A DNA stretch of 40,561 bases, taken from Candidatus Competibacteraceae bacterium (GTDB lineage Bacteria; Pseudomonadota; Gammaproteobacteria; Competibacterales; JAHEDQ01). The translations under genes were made by a program, and so were the position numbers. This document shows positions 8,432-16,963 of this stretch, one piece after another. The stretch spans positions 1 to 40,561 of the forward strand of contig JAHEDQ010000012.1 in the NCBI GenBank assembly GCA_024641125.1, read 5' to 3'. The stretch's first letter is position 1. Every line of letters begins with the position of its first letter. The notes beneath the pieces were generated by a model. It worked only from the letters and a program-made list of their open reading frames with translations, did not search any database and was not told the origin of the DNA.

Positions 8432-9274
8432 TCAGTTCAACGACCGCCAACGCCGTTGAATGGCCTCGTAACGCCCGTCCAGGTGGACTGCAGAGAATGC
8501 GTCCTTGAATTGCTGGACCAGGCCTTGGTCGGTGTCCTTGTTGAACACGGCGTAGAGCGGTCCCGAGATGTCGGCGTTGAAGTACACCTTTTCCACCGAG
8601 CCGGGATCGAATCCCAGCTTTTTCATTCTGTAGATCAAATTCGCCTCGTAGTCCTCGATCAAATCGACCCGTCCGTTCATAAGCTTTCGGATGTTCGCGT
8701 CGGATTCCGACACCTTCTGCAATTGATCGAAGCCCTGTTGCTCGAGATATTTCTGCCCGGCCCAGTCCCTGACGACGCCAATCGAATACTGTCTCAGGTC
8801 AGCGAGCCGCCCCGCTTGGATATCGGACCGGCTATTCAATCGGAAAAGGTAGGATTTCACTTCGCACACGACGCCAACCCAATGGAAGATGGGTTCCCGT
8901 TCCGGGGTTCTCACCACCGAAAACAGCATCGTTGCCGGCGTAGTGCTTGCCAGCTTGAAGGCGCGCGCCCAGGGCAGCACGTCGATATTCATATCGAGAT
9001 TCAGCTCTGACAATACCTCTCTCACGACTTCCGTCGACATACCCTCGACCTCACCGCTCTCCGCCGTGAAGTCGTAAGGCGGGAACTCTTCCGTAACCAC
9101 CCGAATACCGTCCGCCATCGACGTACACATGGAGAGGAACGAAATCAGCGACAGGATGGCGATTCGATAAACGATTCCGGACCAGCGCCCGGGAGACCGT
9201 CTACCGGGTAATGTCGGTGGGTGACCACACCCCGTTGTTTGCCCGGCCATCGGCGCCGACGCTGGGTTTATCAC
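8432..9274 (-). CDS. Periplasmic solute-binding protein (SBP_bac_3 family), possible sensor
   Basis: A 280-residue extracellular solute-binding protein family 3 member. After an N-terminal hydrophobic segment (YRIAILSLISFLSM, then a cleavage-like TSMADG) the mature protein starts with IRVVTEEFPPYDF, the classic opening strand of this family. It includes WARAFKLA and the second-lobe segment QYSIGVVRDWAGQKYLEQQGF. The GTG start at 9274 overlaps the cyclase stop by 4 bases (GTGA); an ATG at 9250 is an alternative. No ABC permease or ATPase is nearby, so import is unlikely to be the job here. Its coupling to the cyclase gene suggests ligand sensing (inference). Confidence 0.8.
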   Translation of the reverse strand: MINPASAPMAGQTTGCGHPPTLPGRRSPGRWSGIVYRIAILSLISFLSMCTSMADGIRVVTEEFPPYDFTAESGEVEGMSTEVVREVLSELNLDMNIDVLPWARAFKLASTTPATMLFSVVRTPEREPIFHWVGVVCEVKSYLFRLNSRSDIQAGRLADLRQYSIGVVRDWAGQKYLEQQGFDQLQKVSESDANIRKLMNGRVDLIEDYEANLIYRMKKLGFDPGSVEKVYFNADISGPLYAVFNKDTDQGLVQQFKDAFSAVHLDGRYEAIQRRWRSLN

Positions 9275-10944
9275 AGGCGAGATCTCCTCGAAGCTTCCTG
9301 GTCTGTGGAAGCCTCGCCTTCGTCCCTCTTGGATAACATCGCCAGCGCGTCCCGCAGGATGCGTGCGGCACGGTCCCGGTCAGCATGGTCCATGGCGTCA
9401 ACATCCAGCTCGATGAGAACGTTGGGGTGGGATTCGCGGAATCGCCGTCGTTTCTGGCCCAGGCGCTCAAAGGAGTCTTCGACCTGGTAGGTGGTCACGG
9501 GGTAGGCGATGCCCCGCACATCGATCTGACCGTGCTCGTGACACAGGATCTCGTGCCGCACATGGGCATAGGTCTCGTAGGAAATGAGGATCTCGCCCGG
9601 TGTTGCCATTGATTCAAGCCGGGATGCCGTGTTGGCGGCACCACCGATGATCGTATAGTCCATCCGGTCCTCGCTGCCGAAGTTGCCCACCGTGCAAAAG
9701 CCGGTATGGATACCCATCCGCACCTGAAGCGGGCGCTCGAATCCCGACTCCCGCCAGTCGTCTGCGAGCGAAGTCATGCGCTCCCTCATCTCGATGGCCA
9801 TCCTGACGCAGGCCAGGGCATCCTCGTTTACCCCTTTCGATGTTGGGTCGCCGAAAAAGATCATGATGCCATCGCCCATGTACTTATCGATCGTCGCGCC
9901 ATACTTCAGCGCGATCTTGGACATCTCGGTAAGGTAGTGGTTGACGATCTCGGTCAAGGCTTCGGATTCGAGCCGGTCAGCCGCCTCGGTGAAGCCAGAA
10001 ATGTCGGAGAAGAACACCGTCAGCTTCTTGCGGGAGCTGGCGATCTTGACCTCATTGCCACTGCTGAACACGGCGTCGTAGATCTGCGGCGGCAGGAACT
10101 TGGCAAGCTGGTTGGACAGTTGCTCAAGCTGCTTGGTCTTGCCCGCAAGCTCCCGGGTTCTTTGCTCGACCCGGCGCTCGAGCTGATCCCGCGCCTCTCG
10201 CAGTTCCTCCTCGTAAGCTGCCTGACGCGTCTGCATTTCGTTGAACGAGGCGATCACTTCTCCGATCTCGTCCCGGCTATCCCAGGCCACTGGCAAGCGC
10301 TTGCCCGACAGGCGTGAGCTGTTGATGGACTTCAACAAGCGCTCCAGCGGCAAGCCAATGGTCTGCCGGTTACCGATCAGCGCGATCACCACCAGAGACA
10401 ACAGCAGCAAGGCGGCCAGGCCGCTTGCGATGATCAGACGTGTCCTGAACTCCGCCTGAATCCGGTAATCCGAAAGCGCAAGCGCCAACCGACCGATTCG
10501 TGTCTGCTCGCCACGGTGGGTGTGGAAAATATCGCTGACGGCGTGGAATTGTGCGCTGTCGATCGCGTCGGTCTTTCCCACAGACATGATCGCGGTATCC
10601 GACTCATCATAGACGACGGCGCCCAGTACATCAGGGTCGGTCGCGAGCGCCGCCAGTATGAGCTCGATCTGCTCGTCCGCGACGTTCCACATGGATTCGG
10701 ACAACACGGCGCTGTGGATTGCCACCAGCGCATTGAGCTTGGCGCGGACCTGCTGTGTCGCTTCCCGGTGCGCGATCAGTTCGGATACGGCGAAGACAGC
10801 TGCGGTGCTCAGTACGAACAGCGGGATCACCAGGACCAGAAACTTGGTCCGCAACGACCAGTATGCGAAGTGTCTGAACAACCCGCGCCGGGCCGCCGTC
10901 GCCGGTTCTGCCGCTACCGCTTCCGCCGCCTCATGATCCGCCAT
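9271..10944 (-). CDS. Membrane-bound class III adenylate cyclase with HAMP domain
   Basis: A 557-residue receptor-type cyclase that would make cAMP from ATP. Order: membrane helix at about 35-55; a periplasmic domain of ~115 residues; second helix at about 170-191; HAMP (about 192-245); a coiled coil (about 243-282); the class III catalytic domain (about 305-490). Metal-binding aspartates are in FFSDISGFT (313-319) and KYMGDGIMIFFG (354-365). The Lys of DKYMGDG, the Asp of MDYTIIGG and the following NTASRLE supply purine-specifying and transition-state residues, and the Lys/Asp pair indicates ATP rather than GTP. Conserved catalytic residues look intact. It sits between two solute-binding protein genes in one operon, which points to control by periplasmic ligand. 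No clear ribosome site is seen at the ATG. Confidence 0.9.
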   Translation of the reverse strand: MADHEAAEAVAAEPATAARRGLFRHFAYWSLRTKFLVLVIPLFVLSTAAVFAVSELIAHREATQQVRAKLNALVAIHSAVLSESMWNVADEQIELILAALATDPDVLGAVVYDESDTAIMSVGKTDAIDSAQFHAVSDIFHTHRGEQTRIGRLALALSDYRIQAEFRTRLIIASGLAALLLLSLVVIALIGNRQTIGLPLERLLKSINSSRLSGKRLPVAWDSRDEIGEVIASFNEMQTRQAAYEEELREARDQLERRVEQRTRELAGKTKQLEQLSNQLAKFLPPQIYDAVFSSGNEVKIASSRKKLTVFFSDISGFTEAADRLESEALTEIVNHYLTEMSKIALKYGATIDKYMGDGIMIFFGDPTSKGVNEDALACVRMAIEMRERMTSLADDWRESGFERPLQVRMGIHTGFCTVGNFGSEDRMDYTIIGGAANTASRLESMATPGEILISYETYAHVRHEILCHEHGQIDVRGIAYPVTTYQVEDSFERLGQKRRRFRESHPNVLIELDVDAMDHADRDRAARILRDALAMLSKRDEGEASTDQEASRRSRL

Positions 10945-10962
10945 AGGTGGTCCGTTAGGCCG

Positions 10963-11799
10963 TCACTGCTGCAGCTCGGTCAATTCGTCCATGTACTCGC
11001 TGATCGTCCGCTCGATATCTACCGACTTCAGCCCCGCGTTGAAATCCTGTTTCAAGCTCACACCATCGGCATCGTCCCGGAAGCAAAGATAGAAACGGGC
11101 GTCGCTTAGCAGATGCTCGTCGAACTGCAGCAAGCCCTTGCCCTCCTTCAGCGAGCCGTCCGTTGCCACCAGATACCTGAACACATGCTGGTCGATGACC
11201 GCCACATCGATTCGCCGGCGTAACAGCTTTTTGAGGTTCTCGGTGTCGTTGTCCGACGGTATCGCTCGGATCCAGCCAATCCCCACCTTCTTATCGAACT
11301 CGTCGGTATTTGTGTAGCCGAATACCGTCCCGATCTTGACCGCCTGCTCTCCAAGGTCATCCAGGGTTTGCCATTCGATCGGCGCGTCGATGCGTTCGGC
11401 AAAACCGAGCGGGCTGCTGCCGATCGCGTCCGATGCGATGAAGTTCTCGCGATGGCGGCAATGGTAGCCGGGATAGTAGGCAATGACGCCATCCACGCCC
11501 TTGCGCGCCATGTCCACCGTCTCGGCCCAGGGGTTAAACGACAGGCGCACATCGTAGCCCTGGTTGGCAAAGGCTTGGATGATGATCTTGCTTGTAGCGC
11601 CAAAATCCGCCAGTTGGCTGGAAGCGAACGGAGGCCATTCCAGGGTGGAGAGAACCACTTCCCGATCGGCTGCGACGGATTTGCCAGAAGCGACGAACAA
11701 GGCGAGCATGCCAATCAGAACGTGGCCAGGGCGAAAACATCGCCGTCCGATCGAGGGCAGATGGGTGCAGCGGAATTGCTGTTTGCGTGCCTCAGTCAC
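10963..11799 (-). CDS. Periplasmic solute-binding protein (SBP_bac_3-like), first gene of cyclase operon
   Basis: A second family-3-type binding protein, 278 residues, distantly like the one at 8432. A basic N-terminus and hydrophobic segment (GHVLIGMLALFVASG) precede mature VVLSTLEWPPFAS, the usual first strand. WAETVDMARKGVDGVIAYYPG and VKIGTVFGYTNTDEF mark the two lobes. I choose GTG 11799 because AAGGGATGG lies a suitable distance upstream; TTG 11805 is the alternative. It ends 18 bases before the cyclase start and no transporter subunits are present. It is likely exported and may deliver a ligand signal to the cyclase periplasmic domain (inference). Confidence 0.78.
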   Translation of the reverse strand: MTEARKQQFRCTHLPSIGRRCFRPGHVLIGMLALFVASGKSVAADREVVLSTLEWPPFASSQLADFGATSKIIIQAFANQGYDVRLSFNPWAETVDMARKGVDGVIAYYPGYHCRHRENFIASDAIGSSPLGFAERIDAPIEWQTLDDLGEQAVKIGTVFGYTNTDEFDKKVGIGWIRAIPSDNDTENLKKLLRRRIDVAVIDQHVFRYLVATDGSLKEGKGLLQFDEHLLSDARFYLCFRDDADGVSLKQDFNAGLKSVDIERTISEYMDELTELQQ

Positions 11800-12095
11800 G
11801 GCCAACCATCCCTTACGTTTGGTGCGTGTATAAAGGATACCGCTCGACGGGAGCCATCGCCACGGGCGCGGGCGCAGGGCTGCCCTCGGTTATAATTCCC
11901 CCTTGCGTTATATTCCATATAGTAAGTGCTGTAATTCCCGTTTGATATATAATCTGTATGCACCATCGCTGAATACAGGTGGCCATCAGCTCGGGAGCGG
12001 ATTGCCACCGGTTGGCGTCGCACGACGCCGAAGCATGCCGAAGAGAAGGCCGCGATTTGTCGGCGCGAGCGGACTCGCCCGATTGGCGAAAAACC
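11800..12095. promoter_or_regulatory. AT-rich divergent promoter region of the signalling locus
   Basis: This region lies between the divergently oriented cyclase operon and the PP2C operon. An AT-rich island at 11889-11955 stands out from the surrounding GC-rich DNA. It holds TATAAT hexamers at 11891-11896 and 11948-11953 on the plus strand. It also has three related direct motifs: GTTATAATTCC (11889-11899), GTTATATTCC (11907-11916) and GTAATTCC (11931-11938). No good TTGACA-like -35 is found and I see no CRP-type TGTGA-N6-TCACA site. It probably contains promoters for both operons. Confidence 0.45.
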
Positions 12096-13409
12096 ATGCC
12101 AGAACTCAACGAACTGGTGGATCAGCTTCAGGGGAGTCGGTTTTTCCGTACAGCCCCCAAGGCGGTTATCCACGAACTGGCGGCTTCGGTGACCCGGATG
12201 AATGCCAAGGCGGGCACGCCGCTGCTCAGCAAGGGCGACTTCGGAACCACCATGTACGTCATTGTCGACGGCCGAGTCCGCGTGCACGAAGACGCCCTCC
12301 TGCTTCGCTACCTGACCCGCGGCGATACGTTCGGCGAAATCGGAGCGCTGACACGCAACACTACCCGCACCGCCTCCGTGACAGTGGAGGACGACAGCAT
12401 CCTGCTGAAGCTCGATCGAGAGGCCATCTACCGAATCCTGAGCGTGCACCCCGAGGCGGCCGGGCCGATCATTGAAGCCATGTGCGACAAAGCCAGCGGG
12501 ATTGTCGAGGACGTCACCCAGCGCGCCATCAAGGCCAGTGTGTTCGAGCGGGAAATGGAGATCGGTCAGCGCATACAACGCGATTTCCTGCCCCGTAGCC
12601 CGCCTGAGATTCCGGGCTGGCGTCTGGGGGCGTACCTCAAGGCCGCCCGTGAGGTCGGTGGTGACTTCTACGACTTTTTCCAGGTCGGTGATCGGGGCCT
12701 GCTGGGTATCGTCATCGGCGACGTGTGCGACAAGGGAGTGGGCGCGGCGCTCTTCATGACGCTGTTTCGCAGCCTCATCCGCTGCACTGCGCTGGCGGAC
12801 GAGTTCATGGGTTCGGATCGAGGCGGACCCGAACGATCGGCTCTGTGGCCCGATCCGGCCAGCGACGCGGGCGCCTATCTGCGTAACAGCATCTCGGTGA
12901 CCAACAACTACGTCGCGACGACCCACGATCACATGAGCATGTTCGCGTCGCTGTTCTTCGGTCTGCTGGAACCGGCGACCGGTGTCCTGCACTACATCAA
13001 CGCCGGGCACGAGGCGCCGGTCATAGTGGGCAACGCCGGGGTACGCGCCCGCCTGGAGCCGACCGGACCGGTTATCGGCCTGTTCCCGGGGCTGCGGCAC
13101 GAAGTGAAGACCATCACCTTGGCAGCCGGAGAGCGACTCGTCGCCTATACCGATGGTGTTGCCGAGGCCAAGAATCCCAAGGGGAAGCAGTTCGAAGAAT
13201 CGCGTCTGTTGCAACTGCTGCAAGTGGATATCGGCCACGCCGAATCGGTGATCACGACGATTCGCGAGGCGGTGGAAACCTTTGCCGATGGATGTCCCCA
13301 GTTCGACGATATGACGCTGCTCTCCATCGAGCGGGTATCGGACGCCAGCGAGACAGTTTCAGACCCTGCGCGCCAGCGCACAACCACAACCAGGGAGGAC
13401 TCACCATGA
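12096..13409 (+). CDS. Cyclic-nucleotide-binding PP2C-type (RsbU/SpoIIE) phosphatase
   Basis: A 437-residue protein joining a Crp-like cNMP-binding domain (about 12-128) to a SpoIIE/RsbU-type PP2C phosphatase domain (about 150-415). The phosphate-binding cassette is present as FGEIGALTRN...RTASV (E81, R91), with the Glu and Arg that contact cyclic nucleotides. The phosphatase keeps the metal aspartates in EVGGDFYDFF (D190), VIGDVCDKGVGAALFM (D209) and DDMTLLSIER. Its expected role is to dephosphorylate the STAS protein encoded next, in a way controlled by cNMP binding. I use the ATG at 12096; a GTG at 11979 would add 39 residues with no domain. Its stop overlaps the next start (ATGA). A cyclase gene lies just across the divergent promoter. 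Confidence 0.9.
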   Translation: MPELNELVDQLQGSRFFRTAPKAVIHELAASVTRMNAKAGTPLLSKGDFGTTMYVIVDGRVRVHEDALLLRYLTRGDTFGEIGALTRNTTRTASVTVEDDSILLKLDREAIYRILSVHPEAAGPIIEAMCDKASGIVEDVTQRAIKASVFEREMEIGQRIQRDFLPRSPPEIPGWRLGAYLKAAREVGGDFYDFFQVGDRGLLGIVIGDVCDKGVGAALFMTLFRSLIRCTALADEFMGSDRGGPERSALWPDPASDAGAYLRNSISVTNNYVATTHDHMSMFASLFFGLLEPATGVLHYINAGHEAPVIVGNAGVRARLEPTGPVIGLFPGLRHEVKTITLAAGERLVAYTDGVAEAKNPKGKQFEESRLLQLLQVDIGHAESVITTIREAVETFADGCPQFDDMTLLSIERVSDASETVSDPARQRTTTTREDSP

Positions 13410-13768
13410 GTTCCACACTTCGCATAGCAGTCATGCAGGAGCAGGGAACCGCACCGGTTACCGTATTCCAGCTCAACGGCTCGCTCGACGCCAGCACCAA
13501 GGACACGTTGGAGAGCAAGGCGGAAGAGGCGATCGGCTCTGGCGCAAACAATCTACTGTTCGATTTGAGTGGCGTGGACTACATGGGCAGCGCCGGCTTG
13601 CGAGCATTCCATGCTATCTCGAAGCGTATAGCCGTGGCGGAAACGGGGCCGGGCAAACTCAAGCTGGTCAACCCGTCCGATCCGGTCAGCCGCGTATTGA
13701 AGACGCTGGGCTTCGATGCCTTTTTCGAAGTCCACAAGGATCTCGATTCGGCCCTGAAATCGTTCTGA
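13406..13768 (+). CDS. STAS-domain anti-sigma-factor antagonist (SpoIIAA/RsbV-like)
   Basis: A 120-residue STAS protein. It has the typical opening strand VTVFQLNGSLDAST and the phosphorylation-site region LLFDLSGVDYMGSAGLRAF, where the serine of GSAG is the expected target of an RsbW-type kinase. A GGGAGG ribosome site precedes the ATG, which overlaps the phosphatase stop. In partner switching the unphosphorylated form binds the anti-sigma kinase and frees its partner. It would be dephosphorylated by the upstream PP2C protein and phosphorylated by the downstream HATPase protein. Confidence 0.9.
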   Translation: MSSTLRIAVMQEQGTAPVTVFQLNGSLDASTKDTLESKAEEAIGSGANNLLFDLSGVDYMGSAGLRAFHAISKRIAVAETGPGKLKLVNPSDPVSRVLKTLGFDAFFEVHKDLDSALKSF

Positions 13769-13781
13769 TTCTCGATCACGC

Positions 13782-14249
13782 ATGGCAGGAATAGAAGAGG
13801 GGACGGTGGTGCGGGTACTCACGGTGCCCGCCGAACTGCAGGCACTGGCGTCCGTTCGCCACTTCGTCGGCGAGGCCGTGCGCGCATGCGGCGGGTCGGA
13901 CGAGGTCGCGGCGGACCTGCTGATCGCCGTAGACGAGGCCGTCACGAATATCGTCAGTCATGGCTACCGGGCGGACACCGGCGAGATCGAAATCGAAGCT
14001 GGGCCTGCGCCTGGCGGACTTGCGATCCGGGTCAGGGACAGCGCGCCGCGTTTCGACCTGGACTCGGTCCCGAGCGCCGATCTCCAGATCTCGCCGCTGG
14101 ACCGCGCCGATGCTGGCGGCTTTGGCGTTGAACTGATCCGCCGTTTGGTCGACGAGGTGCGATATGAGGTGCGCACGGATGGCCGGAACGAACTGACCCT
14201 GCTGCGCCGGCTCGAGCCGGCGGCCAGAGCCGGCCAAGCAACCTCCTGA
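13782..14249 (+). CDS. HATPase anti-sigma factor / serine kinase (RsbW/SpoIIAB-like)
   Basis: A 155-residue GHKL ATPase-fold protein of the HATPase_c_2 type. The N-box is DLLIAVDEAVTNIVSHGY, and later VRDSAPRFDLDSVP and GGFGVELIRRLVDEVRYE take the G1/G2 box positions. Such proteins phosphorylate a STAS partner and bind a sigma factor or other target. It starts 13 bases after the STAS stop and closes a three-gene PP2C-STAS-kinase operon. No sigma-factor gene is in the window, so its output partner is unknown: a sigma factor elsewhere, or a non-sigma target as in other partner-switching systems. Confidence 0.88.
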   Translation: MAGIEEGTVVRVLTVPAELQALASVRHFVGEAVRACGGSDEVAADLLIAVDEAVTNIVSHGYRADTGEIEIEAGPAPGGLAIRVRDSAPRFDLDSVPSADLQISPLDRADAGGFGVELIRRLVDEVRYEVRTDGRNELTLLRRLEPAARAGQATS

Positions 14250-14642
14250 ACCGATCCGCGCCGTCGAGATCAAGTGCAAGCGTCTCCGGGCGCCCGGGTT
14301 CCATCATGATGACCTGTACCAAATACCTGCCCATCTGATCGCGACCGATTTTCCCTAGACGCCCTCTGACCTATGTGCGTCAGGTGAAAAAGCGTTGACG
14401 GCGCCACACAGCGATCGTCCAGCCCGCGTGTTTCACGAACTCGGCCCCGACAGTGCTGGCGCTCGCCAAGCATCCCTGGGCAGATGTGGACCAAGTGTCC
14501 CGGTTCCTCAGCCTGGCTGTGTCAGGGCTATACTGCATGAGGGCCCGGCCGCTCGACTCGGGCCGGTTCGGGGCGCGATGCGCCGCCGATTGATCAACAT
14601 CACCCGGGAAGCACGGGTGATCTGAGGCCCAGATTTCCGCCT
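14250..14642. other. Intergenic region with a hairpin before the K+ channel gene
   Basis: The 393 bases hold no recognised gene; short open frames here lack domains. Two dyads are visible: CCGGGCGCCCGG (14286-14297) and a 7-base stem ATCACCC/GGGTGAT (14599-14605 and 14615-14621, 9-base loop) ending 21 bases before the channel start. There is no T-run after either, so they are not clear intrinsic terminators. The second could shape the channel-gene leader. Confidence 0.35.
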
Positions 14643-16232
14643 ATGACTTTGTCCCGCTTGATGGTTCGCCTCAGCTATGGGCTCGCGGATTCGCCAAGGT
14701 ATGCCCGCGCGAAGAAGCTCACCTACACTCTGCTGGAGGATCCGGACTCCCGCATTCGCCCCTACTTCGACCTCTTCATGATCGCGCTGGTGCTATCCAG
14801 CGTCAGCGTGCTGGTTTATGAGACTTACGAGAATCTGGGCGCTTTCGGCTATTTGTTCGAGTCGATGGTGGTGACGCTCTTCATCATCGAGTACCTCATG
14901 CGCTTCTGGATATGCAGCGATGCTCATCGCATCGTCATCGCACACTTCGAACGGGCCCAGTTCGTCAACGAGGAATTCCGGGCCTGGCCGGCGCTACGCG
15001 AGATACTGGCGTCCAAGTGGGCCTATGTCCGCTCTCCCCTGGCCATCATCGATCTGCTGGCGATCATTCCCTCTTATCGACCGCTGCGGATGCTGCGTCT
15101 GTTTCTACTGTTTCGACTGTTCAAGCTGTTCCGCTACTCGAGCAGCTTCTCGGGATTTGGGCAGGTACTCAAGGAGAAGCGCTTCGAACTGCTGTCCCTG
15201 TCCACCTTTCTGGCCTTTATCGTTTTTGGCGCCGCATCGTCGCTGGTGATTTTTGAGGTCGACAACCCGGATAGTCGCATCAACGGAATTTTCGACGGTA
15301 TTTACTGGGCACTGGTGACGGTTTCCACCGTTGGCTACGGGGATATTGTCCCGGCCTCTGCCGAGGGTCGGTTGGTTGCATTGCTGCTCATTCTGGCCGG
15401 TCTGGGTACCTTTTCCTTTTTTGCGTCCATAATCGTTTCTGGGTTTTCCGAACGGCTTCCGGACCTGCGTCGGCGGCAGGTGTATGCGGAACTGGAGCGC
15501 CGCGGCGGACACACCATACTTTGCGGCTACGGTCGTGTCGGGCAGGAGATTGCCGATTCTCTGGCCGCTGACGGGGTTCGATTCGTGGTGGTCGAACGGG
15601 ACGAGGCGCAGTTCAACCTGGCCCGCCGGAACGGAGTGTTGTCGCTTCTGGGCGATGCAGACAAGGACGAGCTGCTCGACACTTTGCACATCGCCAGCGC
15701 CAGCCGCATTCTGTGTCTCACCGGCGATGACGTGACAAACGTCTACATCGTTGTCAGCGCCCGCTACCGCAACCCCGGCATCGAAATCATCGCCAGGGCC
15801 AACAGTTCGGAGAACGTGACCAAATTGCGTCGGGCGGGGGCGGATCGGGTGGTGACCCTGCACGAGAGCGTCAGCCGCCTGGCCGCACAATACGTCGGTC
15901 AGCCGGTCGCCTTTGAAGCCATCGCCGAGGTGTTGCGGCTTAGCCCGGGCGTCGGCGTCGATGCGATTCACGTGGGCAGCGATAACCGGCTTATCGGCCG
16001 CACCATCGGCGATTTACGGCTTGACGACCACAAGCTGATCCTGTTCGGCGTCCTGAGTGATCGTGAGGCCGCACCCGCCGGCGTCCGGCACAGCTATCCG
16101 ATTCGATCGAAGCGGTTTCTGTTCAAGCCCGCGCCAACTTATACGCTCGAGCAGGACGACATGGTGCTGGTGTTTGGTCACCACCTGAGCGTGTCGCATT
16201 TCAAGAAGGCCGTGGCGAGATCGGGCGCTTGA
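14643..16232 (+). CDS. Six-transmembrane potassium channel with RCK (TrkA-N/TrkA-C) domain
   Basis: A 529-residue ion channel. About six membrane helices lie between residues 41 and 268. An S4-like arginine-rich stretch RMLRLFLLFRLFKLFR (149-164) suggests voltage sensing, and the K+ selectivity filter is TVGYGD at 229-234. A cytoplasmic RCK domain follows with Rossmann motif GYGRVG (295-300) and an acidic residue after the next strand (VVVERD), then a TrkA-C domain near 440-525. Organisation resembles Kch- or KvAP-like channels joined to RCK. The stop overlaps the next RCK gene by 4 bases. It follows the partner-switching genes but is separated by ~390 bases, so it may be independent. Confidence 0.9.
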   Translation: MTLSRLMVRLSYGLADSPRYARAKKLTYTLLEDPDSRIRPYFDLFMIALVLSSVSVLVYETYENLGAFGYLFESMVVTLFIIEYLMRFWICSDAHRIVIAHFERAQFVNEEFRAWPALREILASKWAYVRSPLAIIDLLAIIPSYRPLRMLRLFLLFRLFKLFRYSSSFSGFGQVLKEKRFELLSLSTFLAFIVFGAASSLVIFEVDNPDSRINGIFDGIYWALVTVSTVGYGDIVPASAEGRLVALLLILAGLGTFSFFASIIVSGFSERLPDLRRRQVYAELERRGGHTILCGYGRVGQEIADSLAADGVRFVVVERDEAQFNLARRNGVLSLLGDADKDELLDTLHIASASRILCLTGDDVTNVYIVVSARYRNPGIEIIARANSSENVTKLRRAGADRVVTLHESVSRLAAQYVGQPVAFEAIAEVLRLSPGVGVDAIHVGSDNRLIGRTIGDLRLDDHKLILFGVLSDREAAPAGVRHSYPIRSKRFLFKPAPTYTLEQDDMVLVFGHHLSVSHFKKAVARSGA

Positions 16233-16963
16233 GCACCGACCGTCCGGAAGTGGTCCTTTTCGGTTGTGGCGGGCTTGCGTTGGCGGTGGCCGAAACCCTC
16301 CGCGACCGAGGTGTGCAGTTTCTGTTGGTCTCCGCCGAGCCAGAGCGGGTGGAGACCGCCACATCCAAGGGTTTTGGTGCCGTGCACTTGGACTATACCG
16401 ACGACGAAGCGCTGAAGTCGATCGGTGTGGGCGGCGAGGTCCGCATGATCTTCTGTCTGTTCGAGGAGACGGCCAGCAATCTTTTCCTGACACTGTCTGC
16501 GCGCGCTCTGGCGCCGGATCTGGCCATCATCACCATTTGCGATTCGCCGGCCTCCAGCAGCAAGCTCGTGGCCGCGGGCGCCAACAAGACAATAGACCCC
16601 TTTCTGCTCACCGCGCGCTGGGTCCACAACTTGATCCGCCGGCCGCTGATCGTGGAGACGCTGTATGAAGTGCTGTTCGGTGTCGCCGATCTGGAGGTCA
16701 GCGAAATCACCGTGGCGGACGGTGCGTACCTGGCCGGGAAGCGCCTTGGCGACCTGAAGCCGCGCCGCCACGACATACTGATTCTCGGTGTCATCGACAG
16801 GCAGCGGGGAGCGGAGTTGCTGCTACGCACCAACGCGCCCAGCTACGCCCTGACCGCGGGCGATGTGCTGGTGGTCATCGGTCCCCGGCGGGAAATCGAG
16901 GGTCTCAGAAACGAAAGCGACCTTGGTCCCGACACAGTCCCTGCTTCTTCAGACATCCGGTAG
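16229..16963 (+). CDS. Second RCK/TrkA-domain protein, channel partner
   Basis: A 244-residue soluble TrkA-like protein: N-terminal Rossmann fold (VLFGCGGLALAVAE, residues 9-22), then a TrkA-C domain (about 150-235) with GAYLAGKRLGDLKPRRHD and a VLVVIGPRREIEGL end strand. It starts from TTG 16229, overlapping the channel stop (TTGA), so translation is probably coupled. It probably forms part of a gating ring with the channel's own RCK domain. The usual glycine-rich loop is altered to GCGGLA, so nucleotide binding is uncertain. Confidence 0.85.
   Translation: MSTDRPEVVLFGCGGLALAVAETLRDRGVQFLLVSAEPERVETATSKGFGAVHLDYTDDEALKSIGVGGEVRMIFCLFEETASNLFLTLSARALAPDLAIITICDSPASSSKLVAAGANKTIDPFLLTARWVHNLIRRPLIVETLYEVLFGVADLEVSEITVADGAYLAGKRLGDLKPRRHDILILGVIDRQRGAELLLRTNAPSYALTAGDVLVVIGPRREIEGLRNESDLGPDTVPASSDIR

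Noticed and set aside
8336-9010. A 224-codon plus-strand open frame opposite the solute-binding protein
   Set aside because: It is the antisense shadow of the minus-strand gene, which has clear family motifs.
11979-12095. An extended N-terminus for the PP2C phosphatase from GTG 11979
   Set aside because: The extra 39 residues lie in the promoter side of the gap, add no domain, and the cNMP-binding fold begins just after the ATG at 12096.
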